From Devosia lacusdianchii (lineage in GTDB: Bacteria > Pseudomonadota > Alphaproteobacteria > Rhizobiales > Devosiaceae), in assembly GCF_022429625.1 (NCBI RefSeq), contig NZ_CP092483.1, positions 1,736,001-1,800,000 on the forward strand: a stretch of DNA of 64,000 nucleotides, read 5' to 3'. A model generated the notes under the pieces. It saw nothing but the letters and a program-made list of their open reading frames with translations. It was not told where the DNA came from and did no database searches. Each line of letters starts with the position of its first letter. The first letter of the stretch is position 1. Positions 18,314 to 27,443 of the stretch are shown in pieces. The position numbers were made by a program, and so were the translations under genes.

Positions 18314-19678
18314 ATGAGTTTTCGCAGGAAATTGGTCGCAAGTGTGCTGGCCTTGAGTGTGGCAGCGTTTGCGATCGGCGGTGCGCAAGCGCAGTCCATC
18401 ACGCAGGCTTTGACGAGGGCCTATGACTACGCACCGGACCTGCAGGCGGCTCTGTTGAGTGCCAAGGTCGCGGCCGAAAATATCGCCCTTGCTGAATCGG
18501 GTAAGCGACCGACGATCGGCGCTACGTTGGGCGGCAGCTACAACTGGCAGCTGCAGAACGGCGCTATCGGCGACGGCACGTCGCTGACCACCGGGCTGTC
18601 CTACAATCAGACCATCTACGACAACTTCCAGACCGACGCTCAGATCGAGTCCGCGCGCGCTGGCGCCGAGGCGGCCGAATACCAGATACGCAACACTGAG
18701 CAGAATGTGCTGCTTTCGGTCGTGCAGGCTTACATGTCCGTACTTAGGGACCGGCAACTCGTCGCCCTGCGCCAGGAAAACGTGAACTTCTTCCAGGCAC
18801 AGCTGCAGTCGGCGCGCGATCGGCTCGACGTTGGCGAAGGCACCCGCATCGATGTTGCGCAGGCCGAGGCTCGCCTCGCCCAGGGGGACGCGACCTATCG
18901 TGCCTCGCTCAGCAGCGTCGAGATCAGTCAGGCGACGTTCCAGCGCTATGTCGGCGTCGCGCCACAGAATCTCGACTCGTCGCATAATTACAGCCGCCTC
19001 ATCCCGAGCAATCTGCAGGCCGCGATTGCTGAGGCCGAAGTTGGCCACCCCGCCATTCTCATGTCCAAGGCCGCTATCCGCGCCGCTCAGGCGGGCAGCG
19101 ATGCAGCCCAGGCCGCGTTTGGCCCCAAGGCGTCGGTCACCGGTTCGCTGGGTACGCGCTGGACTGGTCCGTCCGGCGGCCCGCAGGACGGTATCAGCGG
19201 CAGCGTCGGCTTCCAGATTACCGTGCCGATCTACGCTGGCGGTGCCATTGGTGCCGGGGTCCGCAAGGCCAATATCGAGCAGATCAAGTCCGAAGTGACG
19301 GCGATGTCGTCCTATGACCAGATCCGGGAGGCCGTGATTTCGGCCTGGGCCGGTATCCAGAGCGCCGACGCGCAGATTTCCGCTGCCAATGCCGCTGTTG
19401 CTGCCGGCCGTGAAGTGCTCGACGGCGTCATTCAGGAACGTGACCTCGGTACCCGCACGACGCTCGATGTGCTCAACGCCCAGGCCGAGCTGACGACGGC
19501 GCGCGAAGGTCTCATCAACGCTTCCACCAATAAGGTCATCGCGACCTTCTCGTTGCTGGCCGCTACCGGCCACCTCACCGCGACCGATCTGGGTCTCGCT
19601 GTCGAGGTCAAGTCGGCAGTCCGCTACACGCAGGCAGTCGAAGACGTGTGGCAGGAGCTGCGCACGGTTGCCGAGTAA
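18314..19678 (+). CDS. tolC: TolC-family outer-membrane channel protein
   Basis: This is an outer-membrane efflux duct that pairs with type I secretion and RND pumps. The start at 18314 (GGAGGC upstream) opens a signal peptide ending AQA-Q near residue 25. The length of 454 residues is normal. The two repeats are evident: SITQALTRAYDYAPDLQAA and GLSYNQTIYDNFQTDAQIESARAGAEAA in the first half, VGFQITVPIYAGGAIGAGVRKANIEQ in the second, then RTTLDVLNAQAELTTARE. It sits between pcm and popZ as in related genomes. Confidence 0.93.
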   Translation: MSFRRKLVASVLALSVAAFAIGGAQAQSITQALTRAYDYAPDLQAALLSAKVAAENIALAESGKRPTIGATLGGSYNWQLQNGAIGDGTSLTTGLSYNQTIYDNFQTDAQIESARAGAEAAEYQIRNTEQNVLLSVVQAYMSVLRDRQLVALRQENVNFFQAQLQSARDRLDVGEGTRIDVAQAEARLAQGDATYRASLSSVEISQATFQRYVGVAPQNLDSSHNYSRLIPSNLQAAIAEAEVGHPAILMSKAAIRAAQAGSDAAQAAFGPKASVTGSLGTRWTGPSGGPQDGISGSVGFQITVPIYAGGAIGAGVRKANIEQIKSEVTAMSSYDQIREAVISAWAGIQSADAQISAANAAVAAGREVLDGVIQERDLGTRTTLDVLNAQAELTTAREGLINASTNKVIATFSLLAATGHLTATDLGLAVEVKSAVRYTQAVEDVWQELRTVAE

Positions 19679-19702
19679 GCTCAACAGGGCGAATTCCATC
19701 CT

Positions 19703-19734
19703 TTGTGGCCGGGCAATGCCCGGCCACAACTTTT
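19703..19734 (+). terminator. Intrinsic terminator of tolC
   Basis: A 12-bp perfect stem (TTGTGGCCGGGC at 19703-19714, GCCCGGCCACAA at 19718-19729) with a 3-nt loop is followed by CTTTT, 25 nt after the tolC stop. Confidence 0.85.
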
Positions 19735-19873
19735 AGTGGAAGACCCCTTGCGGCTTGACCTCGGTGATTCCTAATTGCGGCGTGCCGGTTTATGGTGGTG
19801 ACTACGAATCAGGGGGTGGCCGCATAGCGGGGGCCTCGTGCCAGGTTCGAGCGCGCATGAGTAAGAGGCATCG

Positions 19874-20602
19874 ATGAACAAGCCGGCACCCAAAGAACCC
19901 TCGATGGACGAAATCCTGTCGTCCATTCGGCAGATCATTGCCGATGACGATGCCGCAGGGGTTCCGCGTCGCCCGACCATCCAGGCAGCGCCGCCACCGA
20001 TGCAGGCGACGCCCGCCCGTCCTCTCGACCGCGATCTGAGCGACATGCTCGACGATATCGAGCCTTTGGCCCTGTCTCCGGCCCAGATCGTCAGCGAAGA
20101 GGCTCCGGACGATGACGTCGGCGGCTTCAGCTTCGACTCGATCCTGGCCGATACGGCGATCGAGGAAGAACCGGCTGCCATCAGTGCCCAGCTCGTCGAA
20201 CCCGAAGATATCAGCTTCGCCGTTGAGGAGATTGAGGACGGTCTGCCAGCCTTCGACCCGCCGCCGATGCGCGTGCAGGCACCCGAGTCAACGCCGCAAC
20301 CCGAGCCCGCCCGCGTGGCGCCGCGCCCGCAGCCTTCGATTGCCCAGGCCGCGCCTATGCCGGACCCGACTTTGTCGAGCGACATTGCCGATCAGCTTCT
20401 AGAACCGGCGACGCAGGCCGCCGTGCGCAGCTCGATCACCAAGCTCAATGGCCTGGGCATGGGCAATTCCGGCGCTACCATCGAGTCGCTAATGCGCGAC
20501 ATGCTGCGCCCGATGCTCAAGGAATGGCTGGACGAAAACTTGCCATCCGTCGTCGAGCGCATGGTGGAAAAGGAAATCGCCCGCATTTCGCGCGGCGACT
20601 GA
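19874..20602 (+). CDS. popZ: PopZ-like DUF2497 pole-organising protein
   Basis: This is a 242-residue protein of the DUF2497/PopZ family, which forms a polar matrix that holds the chromosome origin and cell-cycle regulators. The N-terminal short helix (SMDEILSSIRQIIADDD, about 10-26) and the C-terminal helices (ESLMRDMLRPMLKEWLDENLPSV and an ERMVEKEIARIS end) are the conserved ends. The middle (about 30-165) is acidic and Pro-rich, as expected for the disordered spacer. It lies between tolC and valS, its usual place in Hyphomicrobiales. Confidence 0.88.
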   Translation: MNKPAPKEPSMDEILSSIRQIIADDDAAGVPRRPTIQAAPPPMQATPARPLDRDLSDMLDDIEPLALSPAQIVSEEAPDDDVGGFSFDSILADTAIEEEPAAISAQLVEPEDISFAVEEIEDGLPAFDPPPMRVQAPESTPQPEPARVAPRPQPSIAQAAPMPDPTLSSDIADQLLEPATQAAVRSSITKLNGLGMGNSGATIESLMRDMLRPMLKEWLDENLPSVVERMVEKEIARISRGD

Positions 20603-20736
20603 CCATTCCCGCCGCGCCGCTGTTGACCCTGCGCCGCGCATTTGCTTGAAGTCTGCCAAACCTATTGTTCGACCCGCCAGGTGCTTCTCCAACGAGCAGC
20701 CCGTCTTGGCGGGTCGCTGCTGTTGTGAGTGACGTT

Positions 20737-23565
20737 ATGCTTGAAAAGTCCTACGAGCCCGGCGCCGTCGAAGATCGCGTCTATCGCGACTGGCTGAAGG
20801 CCGATGCCTTTGCCGCGGGGGCAGGGGCCCCAGATGGCGCCGAGACCTTCACCATCGTCATTCCGCCGCCCAACGTTACCGGCTCGCTTCATATTGGCCA
20901 CGCGCTGAACAACACGATCCAGGACATCCTGGTGCGTTTCAATCGCATGCTCCGTAAGGACGTCCTCTGGCAGCCGGGCACCGATCATGCCGGCATCGCC
21001 ACCCAGATGATCGTCGAGCGCCAGCTGATGGAGCGGCAGCAGCCCGGCCGTCGTGAAATGGGCCGCGAGAAGTTCGTCGAGCGTGTCTGGGAATGGAAGG
21101 CCGAGAGCGGCGGCACCATCATGAACCAGCTCAAGCGCCTCGGCGCTTCGGCTGACTTCTCCCGCGAGCGCTTCACCATGGGCGACAATGGCGCCGCCGA
21201 CGACCAGATGGTCCGCGCCGTCACCAAGGTTTTCGTCGAACTGCACAAGCGCGGCCTGATCTACCGTGCCAAGCGCCTCGTCAACTGGCATCCGGGCCTC
21301 GAAACCGCCATTTCCGATCTCGAAGTCGAGAACATCGAGATCAAGGGTCACATGTGGCACCTGCGCTATCCGCTGGCCGATGGTGTGACCTACCAGTTCC
21401 CGATTGCCCATGACGAAGAGGGTAAGCCCACCGAGTGGGAGACACGCGACTATATCATCGTCGCGACCACCCGGCCCGAAACCATGCTCGGCGATAGCGG
21501 CATTGCCGTGCATCCGACCGATGAGCGCTACGCGCCGCTGGTGGGCAAGTTCGTCGACCTGCCGCTGGTCGGCCGCCGTATTCCGATCGTTGCCGACGAG
21601 TACGCCGACCCCATTCTGGGGACCGGTGCGGTCAAGATCACTCCGGCGCACGACTTCAACGACTTCGAAGTCGGCGTTCGCAACAATCTCGACCAGATCA
21701 ACGTTTTCACGACCAACGGTTCCATCCGCGCAGACGAGAATATTCCTGAGCGCTTTTGGGGCCTCGATCGCTTCGTCGCGCGCAAGGCGATCGTCGCCGA
21801 CCTGGCCGCGCTGGCCGAAGCCGAGCCGACCCGTGGCCTCGATCATATCGAGGACAAGAAGATCATGGTCCCGCATGACGAGAAGTCCAAGCTCGTCGTC
21901 ATCGAGCCCTTCCTTACTGACCAGTGGTGGGTCAAGGCCGACGTGCTGGCCCAACCGGCCATGGCTGCGGTCCGCGAGGGCCGCACCAAGTTCGTGCCCC
22001 AGCAGTACGAGAACACCTATTTCGCCTGGCTGGAGAACATAAAACCCTGGTGCATCTCGCGCCAGCTCTGGTGGGGCCATCAGATTCCGGCCTGGTATGG
22101 CCCGGACAATGAGGCCTTCGTAGCTTCCAGTGAAGCCGAAGCCTTCCAGATGGCTGTCGATCACTACCGCAAAACGGCCGGAAATGGTGGACCATTCCAA
22201 ACGGTTGAGGACTTTGACGACTTCCTGAAGCAGCCGGTGGCCTCGTCGCTGCTGCGGCGCGACGAAGACGTGCTCGACACCTGGTTTTCCTCCGCCCTCT
22301 GGCCCTTCTCCACCCTGGGCTGGCCGGACGACACCGCCGAGCTGCGCCGCTACTATCCAACTGACGTTCTCGTCACGGGCTTCGACATCATTTTCTTCTG
22401 GGTCGCCAGGATGATGATGATGGGTCTTGAGTTCCTGGATGAAGAGCCGTTCCACACGGTCTACATGCACGCGCTGGTCCGCGACGAAAAGGGCCAGAAG
22501 ATGAGCAAGACCAAGGGCAACGTCATCGACCCGCTGGAACTCATCGACCAGTACGGTGCCGACGCCACCCGCTTCACCCTCGCCGCTATGGCCGCACAGG
22601 GCCGCGATCTCAAGCTGTCGCTGCAGCGCGTCGAGGGCTACCGCAACTTCGTCACCAAGATCTGGAACGCCGCCCGCTTCCTTGAAATGAACGAGTGCCG
22701 CCGCGTCGAGGGCTACGATCCCAAGGCTAACAAGCTGCCGCTCAATCGCTGGATCGTTGGCGCCACCGCGCGCGGCGCTGCCGCCGTTACCCAGGGCATT
22801 GCCGATTACAAGTTCAACGAAGCCGCCAATTCCGCCTATGACTTCGTCTGGGGCACCTTCTGCGACTGGTACGTCGAATTCGCCAAGCCGGTTTTCATGG
22901 GCGAGGATGAAGCTGCCAAGGCCGAAACCCGCGCCACTGCGGCCTGGGCGCTCGACCAGATCCTGACCATCCTCCACCCCTTCATGCCCTTCGTCACCGA
23001 AGAGCTGTGGGCGGAGACTGGCAAGTTCGGTCCGGCGAGATCCAACATGCTGATCCTCACCGATTGGCCGGATCTAGCGGGCCTCGAGGACCCATCCGCC
23101 GATGCCGAACTGACCTGGCTGATTGATGTCATCACAAATGTCCGCTCGGTTCGATCAGAGATGAATGTGCCCGCGAGCGCCAAGCTGCCGCTGGTGGTCG
23201 TCGGCGCAGGGGACGAAACCCTGCGCCGCCTCGTCGCGGGCACCTCGTTGATTACCCGTCTGGCGCGCCTCGAAGAAATCTCGCCGCAATCGACCGTCCC
23301 TGGCGAGTCCGCCCAGTTCGTCGTCGGCGAGGCCACCTGGGCCCTGCCGCTGGCAGGCTTCATCGACATATCAGCCGAAAAGTTGCGCCTCGAAAAGGAA
23401 GTGACCAAGCTCGATGGCGAGGTCACCCAGATCGACAAGAAGCTCGGCAACGAGCAATTTGTCGCCAAGGCGCCCGAAGAGGTGATCGAAGAACAAAAGG
23501 CTCGTCGTGAAGCTGCCATCGAACGGCGTCATCACATCACCGAAGCGCTGAAGCGTTTGAGCTGA
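20737..23565 (+). CDS. valS: Valine--tRNA ligase
   Basis: This class I synthetase charges tRNA-Val, 942 residues from the ATG at 20737 (a GTG at 20725 in frame is also possible). The HIGH signature reads PPPNVTGSLHIGHALNN near residue 48. The editing domain has TTRPETMLGDSGIAVHP near 248. The KMSKS signature is KGQKMSKTKGN near 586. The C-terminal coiled coil (residues about 875-940, with LEKEVTKLDGEVTQIDKKL) is complete. Confidence 0.97.
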   Translation: MLEKSYEPGAVEDRVYRDWLKADAFAAGAGAPDGAETFTIVIPPPNVTGSLHIGHALNNTIQDILVRFNRMLRKDVLWQPGTDHAGIATQMIVERQLMERQQPGRREMGREKFVERVWEWKAESGGTIMNQLKRLGASADFSRERFTMGDNGAADDQMVRAVTKVFVELHKRGLIYRAKRLVNWHPGLETAISDLEVENIEIKGHMWHLRYPLADGVTYQFPIAHDEEGKPTEWETRDYIIVATTRPETMLGDSGIAVHPTDERYAPLVGKFVDLPLVGRRIPIVADEYADPILGTGAVKITPAHDFNDFEVGVRNNLDQINVFTTNGSIRADENIPERFWGLDRFVARKAIVADLAALAEAEPTRGLDHIEDKKIMVPHDEKSKLVVIEPFLTDQWWVKADVLAQPAMAAVREGRTKFVPQQYENTYFAWLENIKPWCISRQLWWGHQIPAWYGPDNEAFVASSEAEAFQMAVDHYRKTAGNGGPFQTVEDFDDFLKQPVASSLLRRDEDVLDTWFSSALWPFSTLGWPDDTAELRRYYPTDVLVTGFDIIFFWVARMMMMGLEFLDEEPFHTVYMHALVRDEKGQKMSKTKGNVIDPLELIDQYGADATRFTLAAMAAQGRDLKLSLQRVEGYRNFVTKIWNAARFLEMNECRRVEGYDPKANKLPLNRWIVGATARGAAAVTQGIADYKFNEAANSAYDFVWGTFCDWYVEFAKPVFMGEDEAAKAETRATAAWALDQILTILHPFMPFVTEELWAETGKFGPARSNMLILTDWPDLAGLEDPSADAELTWLIDVITNVRSVRSEMNVPASAKLPLVVVGAGDETLRRLVAGTSLITRLARLEEISPQSTVPGESAQFVVGEATWALPLAGFIDISAEKLRLEKEVTKLDGEVTQIDKKLGNEQFVAKAPEEVIEEQKARREAAIERRHHITEALKRLS

Positions 23566-23618
23566 CAGCCCACCCATAGGGTAGTGGCACAAGCCGGCCA
23601 TCACCACTGGACGGCACA

Positions 23619-23711
23619 TCCCCCTTGATGGGGGAGGCTGGGAGGGGGTGACCAGAGCCCGATATCGGGGTCAACCCACCCCCACCCTGATCCCTCCCCT
23701 TAGGGGGAGGG
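23619..23711. repeat. Imperfect palindromic GC-rich element between valS and zntB
   Basis: Two related arms of about 31-35 nt face each other: CCCCCTTGATGGGGGAGG... at about 23619-23649 and ...CCCTCCCCTTAGGGGGAGG at about 23690-23710, each with its own small C/G hairpin. The form resembles dispersed intergenic palindromes known from rhizobial genomes. It may also end the valS transcript. Confidence 0.6.
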
Positions 23712-23736
23712 TGTCGACTGAAAGGCTCGATACCCG

Positions 23737-24747
23737 ATGGACGACACGATCCCGCGCGAACCGCCCGCCCGACATGTCGCCAATGGCATGGTCGGTGTTG
23801 GCGCGGTCCTGGTCTTCGACGGCAAGGGCGGCGTTGTCCGTCATGAGCCGACGGCCGATGAACCCAAAGTGCCGGTGCGCGGCTTCAAGCTGGTTTGCGG
23901 CAACTCCAAAGCTCCTGAATTCAAGGTTTGGCTCAAGCAGGAACTGGGTGAGTTCAACGCCGATCTGTTGACGGTCCCGAGCACCCGCTCGCGCTGCACG
24001 GTTATCGAGGACCGTGCCATGGTGGTGATGCGGGTGGCGCGCCCGGGCGCTGAACCGCACGATATCGGCCGCCAATTGCTGACGCTGTGGATCGAAAAGG
24101 GGCGCGTCATCATCGCCTCCGAGCTCAATATCCTCGATTTCCTCGGCCTCAACAAATGGGTAGCCTCCCACCACGCGCCCGTTAGCCCGGCTGACCTGGT
24201 CGCCCGCCTCGGCCTGCGCGCCGCCGACAGGCTGGAGCCGCTCGTGGAAATGCTCGGTGATCGCCTCGACGACATCGAAGAGGCGCTGATCGTTCAGAAA
24301 AGCATCAAGAACAACAATCGCCTCGCCGAATTGCGCCGCAACCTCATCGGCTTCCGCCGCCTGGTCTGGCCGCAGCGGGACGTGCTCAACACGCTCGAAA
24401 TCGAAGACCTCTCCCATTTCACTGCCCGCGACCGGCTGCGGCTGCGCGAGGCGTCGGCGCGGTCGGCACGCATCGGCGATGAGCTGCAGGCCCTCTCCGA
24501 GCGTGCCGTGCTGGTGCACGAACAGATCATCGATGCCCGCGCCGAACAGATGAACCGCACCATGCTGGTTCTGGCCGCTGTGACAGTCGTGTTCATGCCG
24601 CTCACGCTGCTCACCGGCGCCCTGGGTATGAACGTTGCCGGCATTCCGTTTTCCGATAACCCGCACGCCTTCTGGGCCGTCTGCGCGGGCCTCTTCGTCA
24701 TGGCGCTGGGTATCGTCTGGTGGATGCGCGGTCAGCGCTGGCTGTAG
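23737..24747 (+). CDS. zntB: CorA/ZntB-type divalent cation transporter
   Basis: This is a CorA-superfamily membrane protein, 336 residues. The large cytoplasmic N-terminal domain (residues 1-265) ends in a long helix. Two C-terminal membrane segments follow, with the pore motif GMN in LTGALGMNVAGIP near residue 297. The very C-terminus MRGQRW is basic, as in ZntB. ZntB mediates zinc transport; magnesium transport by a CorA relative is an alternative. Confidence 0.85.
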   Translation: MDDTIPREPPARHVANGMVGVGAVLVFDGKGGVVRHEPTADEPKVPVRGFKLVCGNSKAPEFKVWLKQELGEFNADLLTVPSTRSRCTVIEDRAMVVMRVARPGAEPHDIGRQLLTLWIEKGRVIIASELNILDFLGLNKWVASHHAPVSPADLVARLGLRAADRLEPLVEMLGDRLDDIEEALIVQKSIKNNNRLAELRRNLIGFRRLVWPQRDVLNTLEIEDLSHFTARDRLRLREASARSARIGDELQALSERAVLVHEQIIDARAEQMNRTMLVLAAVTVVFMPLTLLTGALGMNVAGIPFSDNPHAFWAVCAGLFVMALGIVWWMRGQRWL

Positions 24748-24785
24748 GGCCCGAGGAATTTCCTCCCAACTCTCTGAAAACTCGA

Positions 24786-24873
24786 TCGTCACCCTCGGGC
24801 TTGCCGCAAGAGTCCTTCACTTGCTGACCGTGCGGCAAGTGTAGAGCCCTGGGGTCAGGCCCGAGGGTGACGA
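24786..24873. repeat. Nested palindrome between convergent genes
   Basis: TCGTCACCCTCGGGCT (24786-24801) pairs with AGCCCGAGGGTGACGA-like bases at 24858-24873 with one mismatch; an inner TTGCCGCA (24801-24808) pairs with TGCGGCAA (24831-24838). The outer arm is of the dispersed 'GTCACCCTCGGGC' palindrome type found in intergenic regions of Hyphomicrobiales. Between zntB and the ABC exporter, which converge, it can act as a two-way terminator. Confidence 0.6.
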
Positions 24874-24915
24874 GCTGTGGAGGGGCACCGCGTCCCTTCC
24901 TACCTTTCCTCCTTG

Positions 24916-26766
24916 CTAGATACTCGCCTGCACTTTGTGCAAACCAGCATAGAGCCCTTCCGCCGCCATCAGCACGTCGTGCGAGCCCTCTTCGGCAATG
25001 CCGTCTGCCGTGAGCACCAGTATCCGGTCCGCTTTCCGCACTGTCGACAGCCGATGGGCGATGACAATAGTCGTTCGTCCCTTGGTCAGATCAAGCAACG
25101 CTTGCTGCACCGCCCGCTCGCTCTCGTTGTCGAGCGCGCTGGTCGCCTCATCGAAGATCAGGATGGCAGGGTCCTTGAGAAAGGCCCGGGCGATCGTGAG
25201 CCGTTGCTTCTGCCCACCGGAAAGCTTCACTCCGCGCTGGCCGATGTCGGTGTCATAGCCTTGGGGCAGGGCGCTGATGAACTCGTGTGCGTTAGCCGCT
25301 TTCGCCGCCGCCACGATCTCGGCGTCCGATGCTTCCGGGCAGCCATAGCGCAGGTTCTCCGCCACCGTGCCGCTGAACAGATACACATCCTGCTGCACCA
25401 CCCCAACGCTGCGGCGCAGCGAGGCCAAGGTCACATTGCGCACATCATGCCCGTCGATAGTGATAGCGCCTTCGTCCACGTCATAAAAACGCGGAATGAG
25501 CGCACAGAGCGTGCTCTTGCCTACGCCGGACGGGCCGACCAGCGCCACGAACTCGCCTGGACGCACATCGAGCGTCAGCCGATGCAGCACATGCGGGCCG
25601 TCCTCTTCGTAGCGGAAGCCCACATCCTGAAACCTGACACGTCCGGCAACGTCGCCAAGGGCGACTGCGCCGGGCCGGTCGACGATGTCGGGCTGTTCTT
25701 CCAGCAGCTCCATGGCCCGTACGAAGCCGGTATAGCCCTCCTGCCAAAGCCGGATGAAGTTATCCAGCCGCCGCACCGGATCGACCAGCACGCCCACACA
25801 GAGCAGGAAGGTCAGCATTTCCTCGACGGTCAGGGCACCGCTGAGGATACGCAGGGCGCCAGCGACGATGACCATGATGGTCACCAGTTGCGCGAAACCG
25901 TCCATGCCGACCCAGAGCAGGGCCTCGCTGCGATAGCCGGCCGCGCGGCTCTGGAAGAAGCGTTGGTTCTCCACCTCGAAACGGCGCAGCTCCATCGCCT
26001 CATTGGCGAAGGACTGCACGACCCGCACGCCGGCCAACGCGTCTTCCACCCGCTCGTTTACCGAGGCGATGCGTTCCTTGCTGCTCTTGAGCGCCACATT
26101 CATGTGCCGGTTGAAATGCCGCGCATAGATCACGGCAAAGGGCACCAGCAGGGCTATCAGCCCCGCCAGAACCGGGTCGAGGATCGCAAGCACCACCATG
26201 GCGCCGCCGAATTTCAGCACGCTGATCGCGATGTCTTCCGGCCCGTGGTGGAACAGCTCGCCCAGCCACAGCGAGTCGTTGCTGATCCGGCTCATCAACT
26301 GGCCGGTTCGTTGGCGGTCATAGAAACTGAAAGATAGCTTCTGGCAGTGCTCGAACAACCCCCGGCGCACGTCGGCCTCGATCCGTGCGCCCATGACATG
26401 GCCCTGATAGTCGACGAAGTAGGTGGCAAGGGACTGCACTAGGAACACGCCAAGCATGATCCCACCCACGGCCAGGATCTGCATCATGCCATTGTCGGCG
26501 GCGGCCAGGTCGGGCAGGCGTGTGGTGATGTAGCTGGCGCAAAGCGGCAGCGCGATCGCGGTGGCGGCCACAAGGACAGCACACGCAAGATCGGCCAGCA
26601 GCAGCCCCTTGTAGGGCCGGTAGTAGTCGATGAATTTGCGGAAGCGTGAAGCAGCGCGCGCGGGATCAGTGCCCCCGCGGCTGGTCAGGCTGGAAAGAAG
26701 TTTGGAGAGAAAGTGGCTACGGCTGGCGTCTTGGCGCGGCCCCGTGCTCGATTTTCGAGAGTGCAT
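24916..26766 (-). CDS. ABC exporter, MsbA/multidrug type (fused membrane and ATPase)
   Basis: This is a half-transporter that works as a homodimer, 616 residues. Residues about 45-335 are the six-helix membrane domain (start YYRPYKGLLLADLACAVLV). The ATPase domain has Walker A VGPSGVGKST, signature LSGGQKQRLTIARAFL, Walker B LIFDEATSALD and the H-loop VIAHRLST. The substrate, a lipid or drug, cannot be told. The start is uncertain: the ATG at 26766 overlaps a small minus-strand reading frame (26717-26821) that has a better ribosome site. Confidence 0.9.
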   Translation of the reverse strand: MHSRKSSTGPRQDASRSHFLSKLLSSLTSRGGTDPARAASRFRKFIDYYRPYKGLLLADLACAVLVAATAIALPLCASYITTRLPDLAAADNGMMQILAVGGIMLGVFLVQSLATYFVDYQGHVMGARIEADVRRGLFEHCQKLSFSFYDRQRTGQLMSRISNDSLWLGELFHHGPEDIAISVLKFGGAMVVLAILDPVLAGLIALLVPFAVIYARHFNRHMNVALKSSKERIASVNERVEDALAGVRVVQSFANEAMELRRFEVENQRFFQSRAAGYRSEALLWVGMDGFAQLVTIMVIVAGALRILSGALTVEEMLTFLLCVGVLVDPVRRLDNFIRLWQEGYTGFVRAMELLEEQPDIVDRPGAVALGDVAGRVRFQDVGFRYEEDGPHVLHRLTLDVRPGEFVALVGPSGVGKSTLCALIPRFYDVDEGAITIDGHDVRNVTLASLRRSVGVVQQDVYLFSGTVAENLRYGCPEASDAEIVAAAKAANAHEFISALPQGYDTDIGQRGVKLSGGQKQRLTIARAFLKDPAILIFDEATSALDNESERAVQQALLDLTKGRTTIVIAHRLSTVRKADRILVLTADGIAEEGSHDVLMAAEGLYAGLHKVQASI

Positions 26767-26821
26767 GAACTGTCATGTCCTGTTGAAGAATAGCTCCTTT
26801 CGTCTGGGACACGGTTTTCAT
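26717..26821 (-). CDS. Possible 34-residue leader peptide overlapping the ABC exporter start
   Basis: This short frame (starts MKTVSQTKGAILQQDMTVHA) has AAGGAG six nt before its ATG, a stronger ribosome site than that of the downstream exporter. It overlaps the exporter start at 26766 in another frame by about 50 nt. It may be a leader whose translation couples to the exporter, or it may show that the exporter starts further in. I do not recognise it in any family. Confidence 0.35.
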   Translation of the reverse strand: MKTVSQTKGAILQQDMTVHALSKIEHGAAPRRQP

Positions 26822-27443
26822 TGCAGGCTCCTTCGTTATCGGTGTCCTGCAATATGCGGATGCGACTTGCGTCACACAACCCGCCGCCCCCTTGGAACGC
26901 CCCTCAGCCTCCGTTCTGTGACGATTCCGCAACAGCGGTCGTGAATCAATTTGGCTGGCCCGTGCAGCAACCATTTGGCGATGTTTGTCGCCACAATCTC
27001 ACCCTAAACGAGAAGGCATAGGCATCTGGGGGCGGATGGCCTGTGGGCCGATACGGCGTTGTCCGTTCGCCCGCGCGTTTTCCACCCTTACTGCCTGGCC
27101 ATGGACCAACCATGCCGATTGCCGCCGTTGCGCGGGGATTTGCTAGGGCGGGCCTGGTTGAAAGGTGAGGCTTCGACGTGACCATTCAGAATGCGGCTAG
27201 GCCGATAGACGACGGCGCGCACCTCTCGATAGCGAGCGCATTGTTGTGATGGGTTCGGCTTCAATGCGGTCACAAACGAAGTTTACCGAGTTCTTAACGT
27301 CGGCTTTCGTCCACAAGATTTGTGGTGGAAGCTGGCAAGCAAGACGGGATGCAGCCGCTATCGCTGGCGCGTCCTCCCAGGGCCCGGGTTACCGGGCTCA
27401 TGTGTCGATGTTCGCCCGCCACCTCGCGGGCAAAAGGAGTACG
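26822..27443. other. Long intergenic region upstream of exoR
   Basis: About 620 nt without a convincing gene. Several short frames are open but have poor residue composition and no ribosome sites. No strong hairpin or known riboswitch is seen. It must hold the exoR promoter and leader and the promoter for the minus-strand leader/exporter unit. Confidence 0.5.

Noticed and set aside
20662..22977. A 771-codon open frame on the minus strand opposite valS
   Set aside because: It lies fully across the certain valS gene, and its residues show no family; such long antisense frames are common at this GC content.
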